A DNA stretch of 64,000 nucleotides from JAUZOB01 sp963692465. GTDB lineage: Bacteria > Bacteroidota > Bacteroidia > Bacteroidales > Prolixibacteraceae. Position numbers and translations under genes: made by a program. The notes under the pieces are model-generated. The model was not told where the DNA came from and did no database searches. It was given only the letters and a program-made list of their open reading frames with translations. The number at the start of each line of letters is the position of its first letter. The first letter of the stretch is position 1. Below, one piece after another: positions 48,827 to 58,254 of this stretch. The stretch lies in assembly GCA_963692465.1 (NCBI GenBank), contig OY829943.1, positions 3,491,917 to 3,555,916 on the forward strand, read 5' to 3'.

Positions 48827-48852
48827 GCAGGTGATCTATAGTCACCACCTGC
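48827..48852 (-). terminator. Attenuator hairpin between susD and the enzyme genes
   Basis: On the minus strand GCAGGTG and CACCTGC (7-bp arms) with a 12-base centre are followed by TTTTGTTTTG. It lies 20 bp after susD and about 75 bp before the DUF3863 gene 2. It probably lowers read-through so that SusC/SusD are made in excess over the enzymes. Confidence 0.65.
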
Positions 48853-48871
48853 CTTCGTTTTTATAAAAATT

Positions 48872-50566
48872 CTACCAACCTGGGTTTTGCTGTAATTTCG
48901 AATTGAGAGAAATCTGCTTGGTCGGTAATGGCAAAAGATAATTTTTGGCCGGATCAAACTTGCGTTGAACTTTAGGTTGCAATACTTTACATCCGTTTTC
49001 CAACTGGTCGGTCGGCAGATTATAAAATAAACTGGGAGTACTAATCCCGTCGATTGTTATTTGAGGTGAGTCCCATTGTGTTCCCGTAACTTTTATACTC
49101 AGCAAAGAATTTGGGAGTTCAGTTTCAGCTGTTTTCCATCTGCGCAAGTCATCCCAACGAAACCCTTCGAATGCCAGTTCAACAGATCTTTCTCTTCGAA
49201 TCTCAGTTCTCATATCCAAACCATTTGCTGCAACAAAAGCATTTGTCAAATGAGGCATTTGAACCCTGTCTCTTAAAACATTAATAGATAGGTCCAAATC
49301 GGCATCCGAAATTGTACCATTACGTTCAAATTTGGCTTCTGCATAAACGAGTAATACTTCAGCATATCGTATGACGTTCCAGTCAAAAGCACCACCACCG
49401 TTACCGGGAGTTGTTTCTTCCGAAATAAACTTATAGAGCATATATCCGGAATTTACATTTCTATTGTTGTCAACTCCTGGCCATTGCGGTCTTGCTGCGT
49501 CAAACTGGGGCCGGATAATGCTTGTTGCAGGCAAGATAATTGACTGTGTCATTCTTGGATCCCGATTATAAAATTCGGACCGGCATAAGTTATATCCTTC
49601 AAATGACGAAGACTTATCTATTGGCAAACCGTCTTTACACAAATACAAATCTGCAATTTTCTTGGTCGGACTCATTGCACCCCATGAAACACCATAGGCC
49701 CAGCCATTCACATTTATATTCGTCCGGTAATACTTTGCCAGAATTGATTCAGGATTGTTTTCACTGGTTTGATCAATAAACATATATCGATAGCTGTCCT
49801 GCCCTTTGCCGTTATACAAAGTATAAGATTTACTGTCAATAACATCCTTTGATTCAGAAACCGCTAAATCCAATAATGTATTTGCATCACCGGTCCCGTG
49901 AAATTTCCTCCATGTACCTTCAAATAAGCATACACGAGCTTTAAATGCTTTAGCTGTTTCTTTACAAACTCTTCCGGTTTCAGAAGAACTTTTCACGCCT
50001 AAATTAGAAATAGCTTTATCTAAGTCGCCTATTATGAAGTTTACAATCTCATCTCTTGACGCGCGTTCTTTATAAATATCCTGACTGCTGGGATCTAAAA
50101 CTTTATCAATAAGAGGCACACCACCATAATCTTTGAGTAAATTGAAATAATTATATGCCCGAAAGAAATAGCCTTCGCCCAAATAGGGTAATATGTCATT
50201 CTTTATTGAAGAGCTTTCTCCTTCCTCAATAAGTTTATTCGCGTTTCTTATGCCGGAATAAGAACCATCCCATACTCCATCTTGTTCCGGTGCAACATAT
50301 GTTCCGGAACTTACAGCATCTGGCTGAACATCAATCGCAATGTCCGACATATTATCGTTATTATTGGTCCCGTAATAGTGAGGATCGTCGAGTGAATTTG
50401 GATAAAACCAATTTGCTGCAAGTTTATAATCATTTGCCGTTTTCCAGAATGTCACATCTGTAATTTCTGATTGTGGCTTTAAATCAAGAAATCCACTGCA
50501 ACTTGAAATGAACAGAAGGACTACGCTAAAACTTAATAGCCTGACTATATAGTTGAATTTTTTCAT
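48872..50566 (-). CDS. RagB/SusD family lipoprotein of the second PUL
   Basis: The 564-residue lipoprotein has lipobox Cys23 (FISSC). SusD marks: LDLKPQSEITDVTFWKTAND near the N-terminus, YFFRAYNYFNLLKDYGGVPL (about 130-149), EVLLVYAEAKFERNG (about 405) and RSVELAFEGFRWDDLRRWK (about 460), with the terminal LQQNPGW. It starts 13 bp after susC. It binds the glycan on the cell surface and closes the SusC lid. Length is normal. Confidence 0.95.
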   Translation of the reverse strand: MKKFNYIVRLLSFSVVLLFISSCSGFLDLKPQSEITDVTFWKTANDYKLAANWFYPNSLDDPHYYGTNNNDNMSDIAIDVQPDAVSSGTYVAPEQDGVWDGSYSGIRNANKLIEEGESSSIKNDILPYLGEGYFFRAYNYFNLLKDYGGVPLIDKVLDPSSQDIYKERASRDEIVNFIIGDLDKAISNLGVKSSSETGRVCKETAKAFKARVCLFEGTWRKFHGTGDANTLLDLAVSESKDVIDSKSYTLYNGKGQDSYRYMFIDQTSENNPESILAKYYRTNINVNGWAYGVSWGAMSPTKKIADLYLCKDGLPIDKSSSFEGYNLCRSEFYNRDPRMTQSIILPATSIIRPQFDAARPQWPGVDNNRNVNSGYMLYKFISEETTPGNGGGAFDWNVIRYAEVLLVYAEAKFERNGTISDADLDLSINVLRDRVQMPHLTNAFVAANGLDMRTEIRRERSVELAFEGFRWDDLRRWKTAETELPNSLLSIKVTGTQWDSPQITIDGISTPSLFYNLPTDQLENGCKVLQPKVQRKFDPAKNYLLPLPTKQISLNSKLQQNPGW

Positions 50567-50579
50567 GATTTTTGATTTT

Positions 50580-53500
50580 TTAAAAATTTACACTAAGACC
50601 AAAGGAATAGGTCCGATACATCGGGTAATTATTTTCAGCTGTATTTTCCTCAGGATCGTAAGTTTTATCCCATGTGCCTTTTGCAAACTCAAATAAATCC
50701 TGTCCACTAAAGTAAATCCGTGCATTTTTGATGTTTAGCTTACCGAAAACGGAATTAGGAATCGTATAACCGATTGTCAGATTTTTTACTCTCAGATATC
50801 TGGTATTTTCTAAGTAGATATTCGAACATTGGTAATTGTTGCTTTTTACCGTTCCGCTGTTTGATAGTCTGGGATATTCTGCATTCGGATTATCCTTGGA
50901 AAAGGTTTTACCGTAGAAATAGTCAAGAGGCTGAAACCAGGAAAGAGAAAGAGGAACCCCAAAATTACCATTGCCCCGCCAGGAATACTTATCTCCGGTA
51001 CCTTGCAATATCATTCCAAAGTCGAAATTTTTATATTTAATACCGGCATTTATGCTATAAGTATATTTAGGATCCTGCGAACCTAAGAAAACGGCGTCCC
51101 CATTATATCCTTTGGTTTTGTCTCCGTAAGTTGTAATCTGACCATCTCCGTCTATATCCTCATACATTACATCTCCAATTCCTAACCCTTTATACCCATT
51201 GGCCTGAGTCGCAGGGACAATACCTTTCCCGGCATATTTGGCAGCATAAGCATCCAATTCGCTTTGGGTTCTTATAATGGAACCTTTATATCCGAAGAAA
51301 GAATTCATCGGATAACCTTGTCGTGCAGTTGTAAGTCCGAGATTATAAGTATCCTGTCCCTGAAGGTTTTTTAATATATCCGAATTATAATTCAGCATAA
51401 AACCAACATTGTATTGGACCTCTCCGATTTTGTCATTCCAGTCCGCTGTTAATTCCCATCCTTTAGTTACAAGCCGGCCGGCATTGGACGTCGGTGCTGA
51501 AGCTCCAAGTGTTGACGGATAAGAAACACTGACTAACATGTTCTTATTTTCCTTCTGATAGACATCAAAAGAAGTCTTCAGTTTCGAATGGAATAAGCCA
51601 AGATCAAATCCCAGGTTTTTAGTCTGAATGGTTTCCCATGTACGCATAGGTGATGCGATCCCATTCATTGAGGCTAATTTTGACACGGTAGATCCATTAA
51701 TCGGATATTGACCTCCAATACTGATTAATTGGATATAGTCAAATAATCCTAATGCTCCGATGTCCTGATTTCCTGTTCTGCCCCAGGATGCTCTTGCTTT
51801 AAAAAAATCTACTATATCTTTATCAATGACTGATTTAAAGAAAGGCTCTTCTGACAGTTTCCATGCACCGGAGATACTTGGGTATATATCACTCCAGCGT
51901 TTATCCGGTGAAAACTTTGAACTGCCATCTTTTCGGAATGTTGCATCCAGGTAGTATTTTCGCTCGTAGGAATAACTAAAACGACCGAAGTATGATCGTA
52001 AAGCCCATGAATTATTATCCCAATAGTCGCCGGTACTCAAATTTTTCGGATCGGAAAGTGTCAGGACAAAAATGTCGTTACTAGAGAAATCAGATCCTGA
52101 CATGTATTTTGAATTTCGATCCATCCTTTCCTGGGAAGCCCCTGCCATTAAATTGAGACTGTGTTCATCAAACGTTGTATTATAATTGAGATAGGTGCTG
52201 AAGTTTTTATAAAGTGTATTCCAATCACTGTAATAGGCTGAATTTGGAAAGTTACGCGTGAGGCTATTTATTGAATTATCCCAATTGTGACCGTAATTGG
52301 TTGAATAATAAGCATTATCATCATAGCGTTCAATATTGATAGCTGCCTGTCCGGTCCACGTTAAACCGTTGATTAACTCCCAATCTACTTTGAAATTATT
52401 ATTAAGTCTGGAATCTTTGCTATGCCGGTTACCTCCGGCTTCTACTTCCTGAAATGGATTTTCATAACCCTGATATGCATAATAATTTCCTGCCGGATTT
52501 CTTAACGGAACATACGAAAATACCTTTAGTGCATTGTTAATTGCATCGCTCAATTCCGAAGGTTCCATAATATCCTGATAGTCGTACGAAATATTCGCAT
52601 CCAGTTTGATGTTTTCACGTAATCTGGATTGCAGGCTCACTCTCAGATTATACCTGTCGGATGAATTATTACCGGCAGATATATTTCCATTATCTTTTAC
52701 GCTACCGGCAGAAATCAGGTAGGTTGAGTTGTCGGAACCTCCTGAAATACTTAAATTATGTGTTTCACGCTGAGACGTTTTAAAAAGATCTCCATACCAG
52801 TTTTTGGATCGATAAAACATTGGATAGGAAGTAACCCCCCAGTTCTCACCAGGTCCAACTCCCGGATCATTCGCTGCAATTTTGGCAAGAGTGGCGTTTG
52901 AAAATGTTTGTGGATCACCATCATTAAGGTTGGCTTCATTGAACATTTTTACAAAGTGTTCGGTTGTAGCCGCCTTTTTCATAATACTCGGATCTTTTAT
53001 TGCGAGGTTGTATGAATATGAAACCAATGGCTTATCTGATTTCTTCCCTCTCTTGGTTGTAATCAGAATAACCCCATCAGCAGCTCGTGCACCATAAATT
53101 GCTGCAGCCGCATCCTTTAGAACAGTAAGGTTATCAATATCATTAGGGTTAATTAAATTGATGTCGCCGGGTACTCCGTCAATTAGAATCAGTGGAACAT
53201 TTCCGTTGATTGAGGATGCACCTCTGATTTTAAGTTCATAATCCTGTCTGCCCGGCTGTCCGTTTTGTCGGGTTATAGTAACCCCCGGAATTAAACCCTG
53301 CAACGCTTCTAATGTTCCCGTTACCGGACGTGATGCTATTTTATCTGAATTAACTTTTGCAACGGAACCGGTTAATTCACCTTTAAGTTTTGTTCCATAT
53401 CCGATTGCGACAACTTCATTAATTCCGATAGCTTCCTCTACCAGAGCCACATTAATTGTTGTTTTTCCGGAAACAGGAATTCTCTGAGTTCTCATTCCCA

Positions 53501-54053
53501 CAAACGAAAACTGTAATGTAGCATTCTTCGGAACATTGGGCAATGAATATTCTCCATTTACATCGGTGATAATTCCAATGGTCGTCCCATTTACCACAAC
53601 CGATACCCCGGGCAATGGAGAACCGGAAGAATCGGTGACTTTACCGGAGACCGTTTTGTCTTGCTGTGCGGACGAAGAGGAAGACTCGGCAGTTAATGCT
53701 ACCTGGCGATTATTTATCCTATAAATAACATTGGTACCTGCGAATAGGTTATCAAGTATCTTGGTTATTGGTTTATTAGCAGTTTTAATGCTAACCTTTC
53801 TTTCAACATTTACAACTGTTGCATCATAGATAAAGTAAAACTGTGACTTGGTTTCAATTTGTTGCAAAACAGTTCTTGTCGAAACATTTTTTAAATCTAA
53901 GCTTATACGGGTACTTTGCGAATAGGTATTCACTGCAAATGCCTGGGCAATACTCATTACTATTATGAAGACGGTCGCTCTCATAATTCGGAACAATTTA
54001 GATACCCATGGTAATCTAAACATGGACATCAATTGACAATAGTTTTTTTTCAT
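50580..54053 (-). CDS. SusC-type TonB transporter with STN signalling domain
   Basis: From the ATG at 54053 (MKKNYCQLMSMFRL) it encodes 1157 residues. The upstream in-frame ATG at 54128 adds residues that spoil the signal sequence. Domains: signal region (to about 50), STN domain (about 60-130; RISLDLKNVSTRTVLQQIET), CarboxypepD_reg-like domain (about 145-220; VSGKVTDSSGSPLPGVSVVV), plug (PNDIDNLTVLKDAAAAIYGA) and beta-barrel ending in GLSVNF. The STN domain contacts the FecR-type anti-sigma encoded upstream, so substrate import should switch on the PUL. It lies after the sigma and FecR genes. Confidence 0.95.
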   Translation of the reverse strand: MKKNYCQLMSMFRLPWVSKLFRIMRATVFIIVMSIAQAFAVNTYSQSTRISLDLKNVSTRTVLQQIETKSQFYFIYDATVVNVERKVSIKTANKPITKILDNLFAGTNVIYRINNRQVALTAESSSSSAQQDKTVSGKVTDSSGSPLPGVSVVVNGTTIGIITDVNGEYSLPNVPKNATLQFSFVGMRTQRIPVSGKTTINVALVEEAIGINEVVAIGYGTKLKGELTGSVAKVNSDKIASRPVTGTLEALQGLIPGVTITRQNGQPGRQDYELKIRGASSINGNVPLILIDGVPGDINLINPNDIDNLTVLKDAAAAIYGARAADGVILITTKRGKKSDKPLVSYSYNLAIKDPSIMKKAATTEHFVKMFNEANLNDGDPQTFSNATLAKIAANDPGVGPGENWGVTSYPMFYRSKNWYGDLFKTSQRETHNLSISGGSDNSTYLISAGSVKDNGNISAGNNSSDRYNLRVSLQSRLRENIKLDANISYDYQDIMEPSELSDAINNALKVFSYVPLRNPAGNYYAYQGYENPFQEVEAGGNRHSKDSRLNNNFKVDWELINGLTWTGQAAINIERYDDNAYYSTNYGHNWDNSINSLTRNFPNSAYYSDWNTLYKNFSTYLNYNTTFDEHSLNLMAGASQERMDRNSKYMSGSDFSSNDIFVLTLSDPKNLSTGDYWDNNSWALRSYFGRFSYSYERKYYLDATFRKDGSSKFSPDKRWSDIYPSISGAWKLSEEPFFKSVIDKDIVDFFKARASWGRTGNQDIGALGLFDYIQLISIGGQYPINGSTVSKLASMNGIASPMRTWETIQTKNLGFDLGLFHSKLKTSFDVYQKENKNMLVSVSYPSTLGASAPTSNAGRLVTKGWELTADWNDKIGEVQYNVGFMLNYNSDILKNLQGQDTYNLGLTTARQGYPMNSFFGYKGSIIRTQSELDAYAAKYAGKGIVPATQANGYKGLGIGDVMYEDIDGDGQITTYGDKTKGYNGDAVFLGSQDPKYTYSINAGIKYKNFDFGMILQGTGDKYSWRGNGNFGVPLSLSWFQPLDYFYGKTFSKDNPNAEYPRLSNSGTVKSNNYQCSNIYLENTRYLRVKNLTIGYTIPNSVFGKLNIKNARIYFSGQDLFEFAKGTWDKTYDPEENTAENNYPMYRTYSFGLSVNF

Positions 54054-54215
54054 AAATTTGTCATGATTTGAATTAATATTCAGATTTATTGTGTGCCTGT
54101 TCTTTTTGCATAGTCGGCACATGAGCAATTATTGAGGGAGATGTTAGAGCATCTCCTTCTTTTTGTGCTTTTCTGTTATTACTTCTCCATAGGCATAGAT
54201 TTTAGGTTTAGATAT

Positions 54216-55226
54216 TTAGTTTCTATTTGAGCTAAGTATTATTTTGGCTTTTGTTGTTCCTTTTTCAGGAATAAACCGATAGGTCGTCGAACATGAGAAC
54301 TGGATATAGTTCAATATTTCCTTTAAACTTTCGTTTTTGAAATTTGCATTGAATACCGATTTGTAAACATCAGGATTGATCACTTCAATTTCGACATTAA
54401 ATTTCAGTTCAAGGCTCTTTATAACTTCAGCCATCGGGGCATCTACAAACGTCAGTTCTCCGTTTTTCCAGTTTGTGTAGTTTTGTGTTTCGACTTTCTT
54501 TATTGCTACTCTACCCGATTGAGATTCAAATTCGGCCATTTCTCCCGGCTTTAAGTGGTACTCAAACGATTGGTCGGTAGAATTTAATAACTCGACTCTT
54601 CCTGACACCAGCGTGACTTTAAATGTATTGTCATCGGGATAGGCTTTTACATCAAATCTGGTTCCCAGAACTTTTACCCTCAGATTGCCACTGGCTACGA
54701 TCAACGGTAAGTTCTTATTCTTTTTGATTTCAAAAAATGCTTGTCCGTTTAACTTCAGATTCCTGTTCTTATAGGAATAATTATTATCATAAGTTAATGT
54801 CGTTCCTGAATTTAACCAAACGACGGAACTATCGGGAAGGATAACTTTCGATATTTGCCCGTTATCCGCAACCACTGAAGTGTATTTTATTTCTGAATGT
54901 GTAACCGGCGCATTTTGCCTCCCCACATAAAACATTAAAGCAGAAATACCCGCTACAAGAATTAAAATAGCAGCATATCTGAGATATGGGTTAGGCTTGA
55001 AAAAACGCTGCTTTGCGAAAATTCTGGTATGTAGTGCACGGTAGGATTCTTCAACTTTATACTCGGACATTTCCCTGGTCGAAGACATCAATGCCCATGT
55101 TATCTTAGCTTTCTTAAAAAGATCGTTGGCTTCTGCATCATCTCTCATGCTCGAATAAACATCCTGTTTATGTTTAGGATCCAGATTGCCGGTGATCAGA
55201 TTCAATATGTCATCCAGATTTTTCAT
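54216..55226 (-). CDS. FecR-family anti-sigma factor
   Basis: The 336-residue protein has an N-terminal cytoplasmic part (1-80), a transmembrane segment (RYAAILILVAGISALMFYVG, about 83-102), a periplasmic FecR domain (VVADNGQISKVILPDSSVVW, then LNSGTTLTYDNNY) and a C-terminal DUF4974 domain (FVDAPMAEVIKSLELKFNVE). It holds the sigma factor and receives the signal from the STN domain of SusC. It lies between the sigma and susC genes, 160-190 bp from each. Confidence 0.95.
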   Translation of the reverse strand: MKNLDDILNLITGNLDPKHKQDVYSSMRDDAEANDLFKKAKITWALMSSTREMSEYKVEESYRALHTRIFAKQRFFKPNPYLRYAAILILVAGISALMFYVGRQNAPVTHSEIKYTSVVADNGQISKVILPDSSVVWLNSGTTLTYDNNYSYKNRNLKLNGQAFFEIKKNKNLPLIVASGNLRVKVLGTRFDVKAYPDDNTFKVTLVSGRVELLNSTDQSFEYHLKPGEMAEFESQSGRVAIKKVETQNYTNWKNGELTFVDAPMAEVIKSLELKFNVEIEVINPDVYKSVFNANFKNESLKEILNYIQFSCSTTYRFIPEKGTTKAKIILSSNRN

Positions 55227-55385
55227 CTGTATATTTTTATGATTATGTCTGATAATTCTTTCATGAAATTTACTTCATAGATTGCATTGATATTATAATG
55301 CACAAGATGCAATTCACCCCCCCTGATGTAGAAACTATTTTGATATAAAATTGTGGAAAGGGTTAGTCCCTATTTATAAATGACA

Positions 55386-55976
55386 CTAAGGGATAAACAG
55401 ATAAGCGACAAATGGCAGGTAGTCTTTTAATGATTCTTTGAATTTTTTAAGCCCCTTGGAAATATGCTTTTCAACCACTTTAACAGAAATGTTAAGTTCT
55501 TCTGCTATTTCTCTATTCTTTTTTTCCTCGAACCGACTGAGCACAAAAACTTTTCTGCATTGAGGGGGTAACTCTTCCAGCGTTTGTTCAATTATACGAT
55601 TAATTTCCTCGAATGTATAAGCGGAAGAGTCAAGAGTGCTTAACACATCCATATTCAGATCCAATTCATTTTGGTCCAACGTATTTGTAGAAAAAAGCTT
55701 TTGTCTGTAGCGTTGATCTCTTAATTTATACAAACAATTATTCCTGGCAACAGTAAATAAGTAAGCACTTAAATTGGAATCGTCTGCCAATTCATCCCGT
55801 TTATTCCACAGGGTAAAAAAGGTATCTTGCACAATGTTTTCAGAGATGTCTTCGAGAGAGATAAATTCAAAAATGAAATAATACAACCGGGAGTAGTATT
55901 TATTGAAAATAACTTTGAATGCCGTTTCATCGTTATTCTTTAATTTCTTTAAAAGTTCTGATTCGCTCTGGAACAT
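55386..55976 (-). CDS. ECF sigma factor of the second PUL
   Basis: From the ATG at 55976 (MFQSESELLKKLKN) it has 196 residues with sigma70 region 2 (FNKYYSRLYYFIFEFISLED, then DTFFTLWNKRDEL) and region 4 (LPPQCRKVFVLSRFEEKKNR, with helix EIAEELNISVKVVEKHISKG). An upstream in-frame start at 56003 is excluded because the promoter box CAAAAATA (56001-56008) would overlap it. It should transcribe the downstream SusC/D and enzyme genes when freed from FecR. Confidence 0.95.
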   Translation of the reverse strand: MFQSESELLKKLKNNDETAFKVIFNKYYSRLYYFIFEFISLEDISENIVQDTFFTLWNKRDELADDSNLSAYLFTVARNNCLYKLRDQRYRQKLFSTNTLDQNELDLNMDVLSTLDSSAYTFEEINRIIEQTLEELPPQCRKVFVLSRFEEKKNREIAEELNISVKVVEKHISKGLKKFKESLKDYLPFVAYLFIP

Positions 55977-56000
55977 AGCATAGGAATAGTTAGGATAGAA

Positions 56001-56008
56001 CAAAAATA
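56001..56008 (-). promoter_or_regulatory. -7 box of the ECF sigma gene
   Basis: TATTTTTG on the minus strand fits TAnnTTTG. The start site would be near 55994, 18 bp before the ATG at 55976, which decides the start codon. Confidence 0.5.
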
Positions 56009-56350
56009 AAAAATTTAATGAATATTCTTTTTAACACTTTCTCAATGCATACCATAACACGATATTGGCAATTTAAATCAGCTAATTAATCCCTGTAAAC
56101 ACACAATCACTCTGAACTTAAAAACCGAGCACTCTTCTGCAATTCCTCTCTGAATTCTATGCAATAGAGCATTGTCCAGTCCTGGTCAAAACCAATTCTC
56201 AGATAAAGGTAAACCATTAAACTGGATTGGCATCTGAATTCAAAGAATAGATTTTATTAAAAAAGGCAAGTTAGGTTATTGTAAATAATATCTTAAAAAA
56301 AACGGATTGGCATTAAAAAAAACTAATATATTTGCAAGGTAAACTTATAA
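56009..56350. other. Spacer with an isolated promoter and operator-like palindrome
   Basis: Most of the 340 bp shows no gene. A plus-strand box TATATTTG (56327-56334) with TTGG 16 bp upstream is followed by the palindrome AACTTATAAGTT (about 56342-56353), typical of HxlR/MarR-regulated promoters. What it once drove is lost; an MFS fragment follows directly. Confidence 0.45.
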
Positions 56351-56692
56351 GTTAAACTGCTAATTTACCAAGCCAGTTATTTTCCTCTGGTCATGTTATT
56401 TGCCGCATTATTCGGATTTGGTGCTATGTCCCAAACGACTGTTTGCATGACAATAGTTCAGGTTGACACCGATGTCAGTATGAGAGGCCGGGTAATGAGC
56501 TATTTAATAATGTCCCTTGCTGGGATGTTACCATTAGGTAGTCTGATTGTCGGCGCAATATCTCAACGGATAGGAGCACCGAATACTTTGCTATGCCAAG
56601 GTATAATTGCCCTTATCATCGTTGCCGTATTCACAAATTTTCTGAAGAAGAAAGATCCTGGCTCAAAGGGAGTAAAACAACTTGATAGGTAA
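56351..56692 (+). pseudogene. C-terminal fragment of an MFS transporter
   Basis: From 56351 the plus strand reads VKLLIYQASYFPLVMLFAAL, then FGFGAMSQTTVCMTIVQVDT and VSMRGRVMSYLIMSLAGMLP, the last three helices of an MFS-type transporter (EntS-like), ending KKKDPGSKGVKQLDR. The first about 300 residues are missing and a stop codon lies just upstream. It was joined by deletion to a promoter of another gene. A reading from the ATG at 56393 gives 99 residues but is not a functional transporter. Confidence 0.75.
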
Positions 56693-56783
56693 GAATAATA
56701 TCGATTCCTTTTTGGGCAAGACTTAATGCCATGTTTTTCCCCAGGCCACGACTTCCACCGGTAACTAATGCAACTTTATTCAT
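56688..56783 (-). pseudogene. N-terminal fragment of an SDR dehydrogenase
   Basis: On the minus strand from the ATG at 56783 it reads MNKVALVTGGSRGLGKNMAL, then SLAQKGIDIILTY, the start of a short-chain dehydrogenase with the TGGSRGLG cofactor loop. After about 32 codons it runs into the MFS fragment on the opposite strand. Thus a deletion fused the 5' part of this gene to the 3' part of a convergent transporter gene. Confidence 0.75.
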
Positions 56784-57130
56784 TTGTTTTAATTTTTTAC
56801 TTGTCTCTGTTATTGTCTGATTTTTAAAACGATAATAGAAGATAATGTGTGATCTATTTACCTTTTGCGAACCTCAATCTTTGAGGTGCAAAATTCAAAT
56901 ACATCAACAATCAAGCTCCTATTAAGTTTAACAGTTAAAAGAGATGACCAGGAAATAAGATATCAGGGATACAAGTATTTATGAGCAAATGCTTAATTTA
57001 AGCTGATGCTTAAATTTCAGAGGTGGCAGAATCTTGATATAGAGGGTTGTTCCGGTCAATAAAAAATAGTTGCACAACTCTCATTAAAGAATCGCACGGC
57101 TAAATGTCAAAACATTAAGATCCGAAAAGT
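56784..57130. other. Spacer without recognised gene
   Basis: The 350-bp stretch upstream of the SDR fragment and downstream of higA shows only short ORFs. Near 57067-57100 it has TTGCACAACTCTCATTAAAG, then AATCGCACGG, similar to the terminator hairpin at 61174-61212 in a decayed form. A repeated AAATGCTTAATTTAAGC / GATGCTTAAATTTCAG pair lies near 56985-57020. Confidence 0.4.
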
Positions 57131-57496
57131 CTAAACGTTCAAAATTATATTAGCATCAATATTCAGCTTTTTATTAATTTCTCTGGCAATCTTCAGTGTC
57201 GGTTCACTTTTCCCTGAAATATAGTCGCTAAGTCGTGAGGGACTAACTCCGATCAATTTAGACAGAGATTTCTGATTAAGTCCCATTTCATACATACGTA
57301 GTTTGAGCGCATCAATAAGTGTAGGTTCGCCTATTGCGAAATGTTCTTCGGAGTAATCGGCCACAAGATTTGATAAAAGCACCAGTTCTATGCTATTAGG
57401 ATCATCCATGGGTGTTGTATCATCAACTAAAGGAAGAAGTTCTTCTACCTTTTTTACTGCCCAATTATATTGAGCTTCATTTTCTATCTTTACCAT
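57131..57496 (-). CDS. higA: HigA-like XRE antitoxin
   Basis: From the ATG at 57496 (MVKIENEAQYNWAVKKVEEL) the protein has 121 residues. An N-terminal helical segment that binds the toxin is followed by an XRE helix-turn-helix (about 70-118; ALKLRMYEMGLNQKSLSKLI, then GVSPSRLSDYISGK). The in-frame extension to 57571 runs back into higB coding sequence and is unlikely. It is second in a higB-higA operon, 10 bp after higB, and likely represses the operon through the inverted repeat at 57845-57874. A decayed copy is at 33404-33714. Confidence 0.9.
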   Translation of the reverse strand: MVKIENEAQYNWAVKKVEELLPLVDDTTPMDDPNSIELVLLSNLVADYSEEHFAIGEPTLIDALKLRMYEMGLNQKSLSKLIGVSPSRLSDYISGKSEPTLKIAREINKKLNIDANIILNV

Positions 57497-57506
57497 CGCC
57501 TCAATT

Positions 57507-57800
57507 TTAAATAGTTGAACAATCAATTTTATCATATTCACTATGTGTACCAACAAAGCGAACATAGACAAACTTTATCGTGAACCTGACAATAACAACT
57601 AATCTGAAATCATTACCTTTAATGTTGAATACATACCGTTGATTTCCTACGCTATCTACACTATTGAAGGTTTTCTTGATATCAGCAAAACACATCCAGT
57701 TACTTCTTTTAACGATCGTAGCCCATTCCTGAAGAGCGGTCTTTGATTCCGGGTGCTCCTCCGAATACTCTTTTAACGTCTTCTCTGTAAATATCCTCAT
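57507..57800 (-). CDS. higB: HigB-like mRNA interferase toxin
   Basis: From the ATG at 57800 (MRIFTEKTLKEYSEEHPESK) the protein has 97 residues and fits the HigB_toxin family of RelE-fold mRNA interferases: WMCFADIKKTFNSVDSVG, YVFNIKGNDFRLVVIVRF and VYVRFVGTHSEYDKID. It stops translation by cutting mRNA on the ribosome. The promoter -7 box at 57822-57829 excludes the longer start at 57851. Gene order toxin-antitoxin is typical for higBA. Confidence 0.92.
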   Translation of the reverse strand: MRIFTEKTLKEYSEEHPESKTALQEWATIVKRSNWMCFADIKKTFNSVDSVGNQRYVFNIKGNDFRLVVIVRFTIKFVYVRFVGTHSEYDKIDCSTI

Positions 57801-57821
57801 TACATTGTTATTATCACAACG

Positions 57822-57874
57822 CAAAAATAGAACTAGAATTCCAAATTGCAAAATTTAATTCTATATTTTGCAAT
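57822..57874 (-). promoter_or_regulatory. higBA promoter and operator
   Basis: On the minus strand TTTG, 19 bp and TATTTTTG (57822-57829) form a canonical Bacteroides promoter. The inverted repeat ATTGCAAAAT (57845-57854) and ATTTTGCAAT (57865-57874) covers the -33 box, a likely HigA-binding site. Confidence 0.75.
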
Positions 57875-58254
57875 AACAAGCATTCTCGTTAATGCTGTAA
57901 ACTTTTCTAAGAGTTAACCGATAAGATTGCAACTCATGGTTTATTATCGAAACAATGGTTGGTTAGCGGTTTACTGAGTATTTAAATTGCTCTGGAACAT
58001 TCAATCAGATTATGAATTCCTTTAGTACAACAATAGTTTATCATTATACATCGCAGTCCCTTCAGGTGGGGTTCAAAGGTGGTTCACAGGTGCTGAGCAC
58101 CTATAGACCACCTTTGAACCACCTCTAAACCACCTTTAAAGTGTAGTGCTTATCCAGTCTTTCACTATAACAAAGCCTCTCTGGATCTTGAGTGTCTCGC
58201 TATTTCTTGTTTCCGAAGATGCGAATCAAATAGTTATATGGATAAATCCAATAG
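57875..58254. other. Spacer with palindromic repeat cluster
   Basis: Between the higBA operator and the aldehyde dehydrogenase stop there are 380 bp without a gene. The only notable structure is the GGTGGTTC-type repeat cluster at 58069-58135. Confidence 0.5.
58069..58135. repeat. Palindromic GGTGGTTC repeat cluster, copy 2
   Basis: AGGTGG, GGTTCAAAGGTGGTTCACAG and the core AGGTGCTGAGCACCT are mirrored by three AACCACCT-like units with about 10-bp spacing (GACCACCTTTGAACCACCTC and on). The plan is the same as at 20876-20940, about 37 kb away. Confidence 0.75.
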
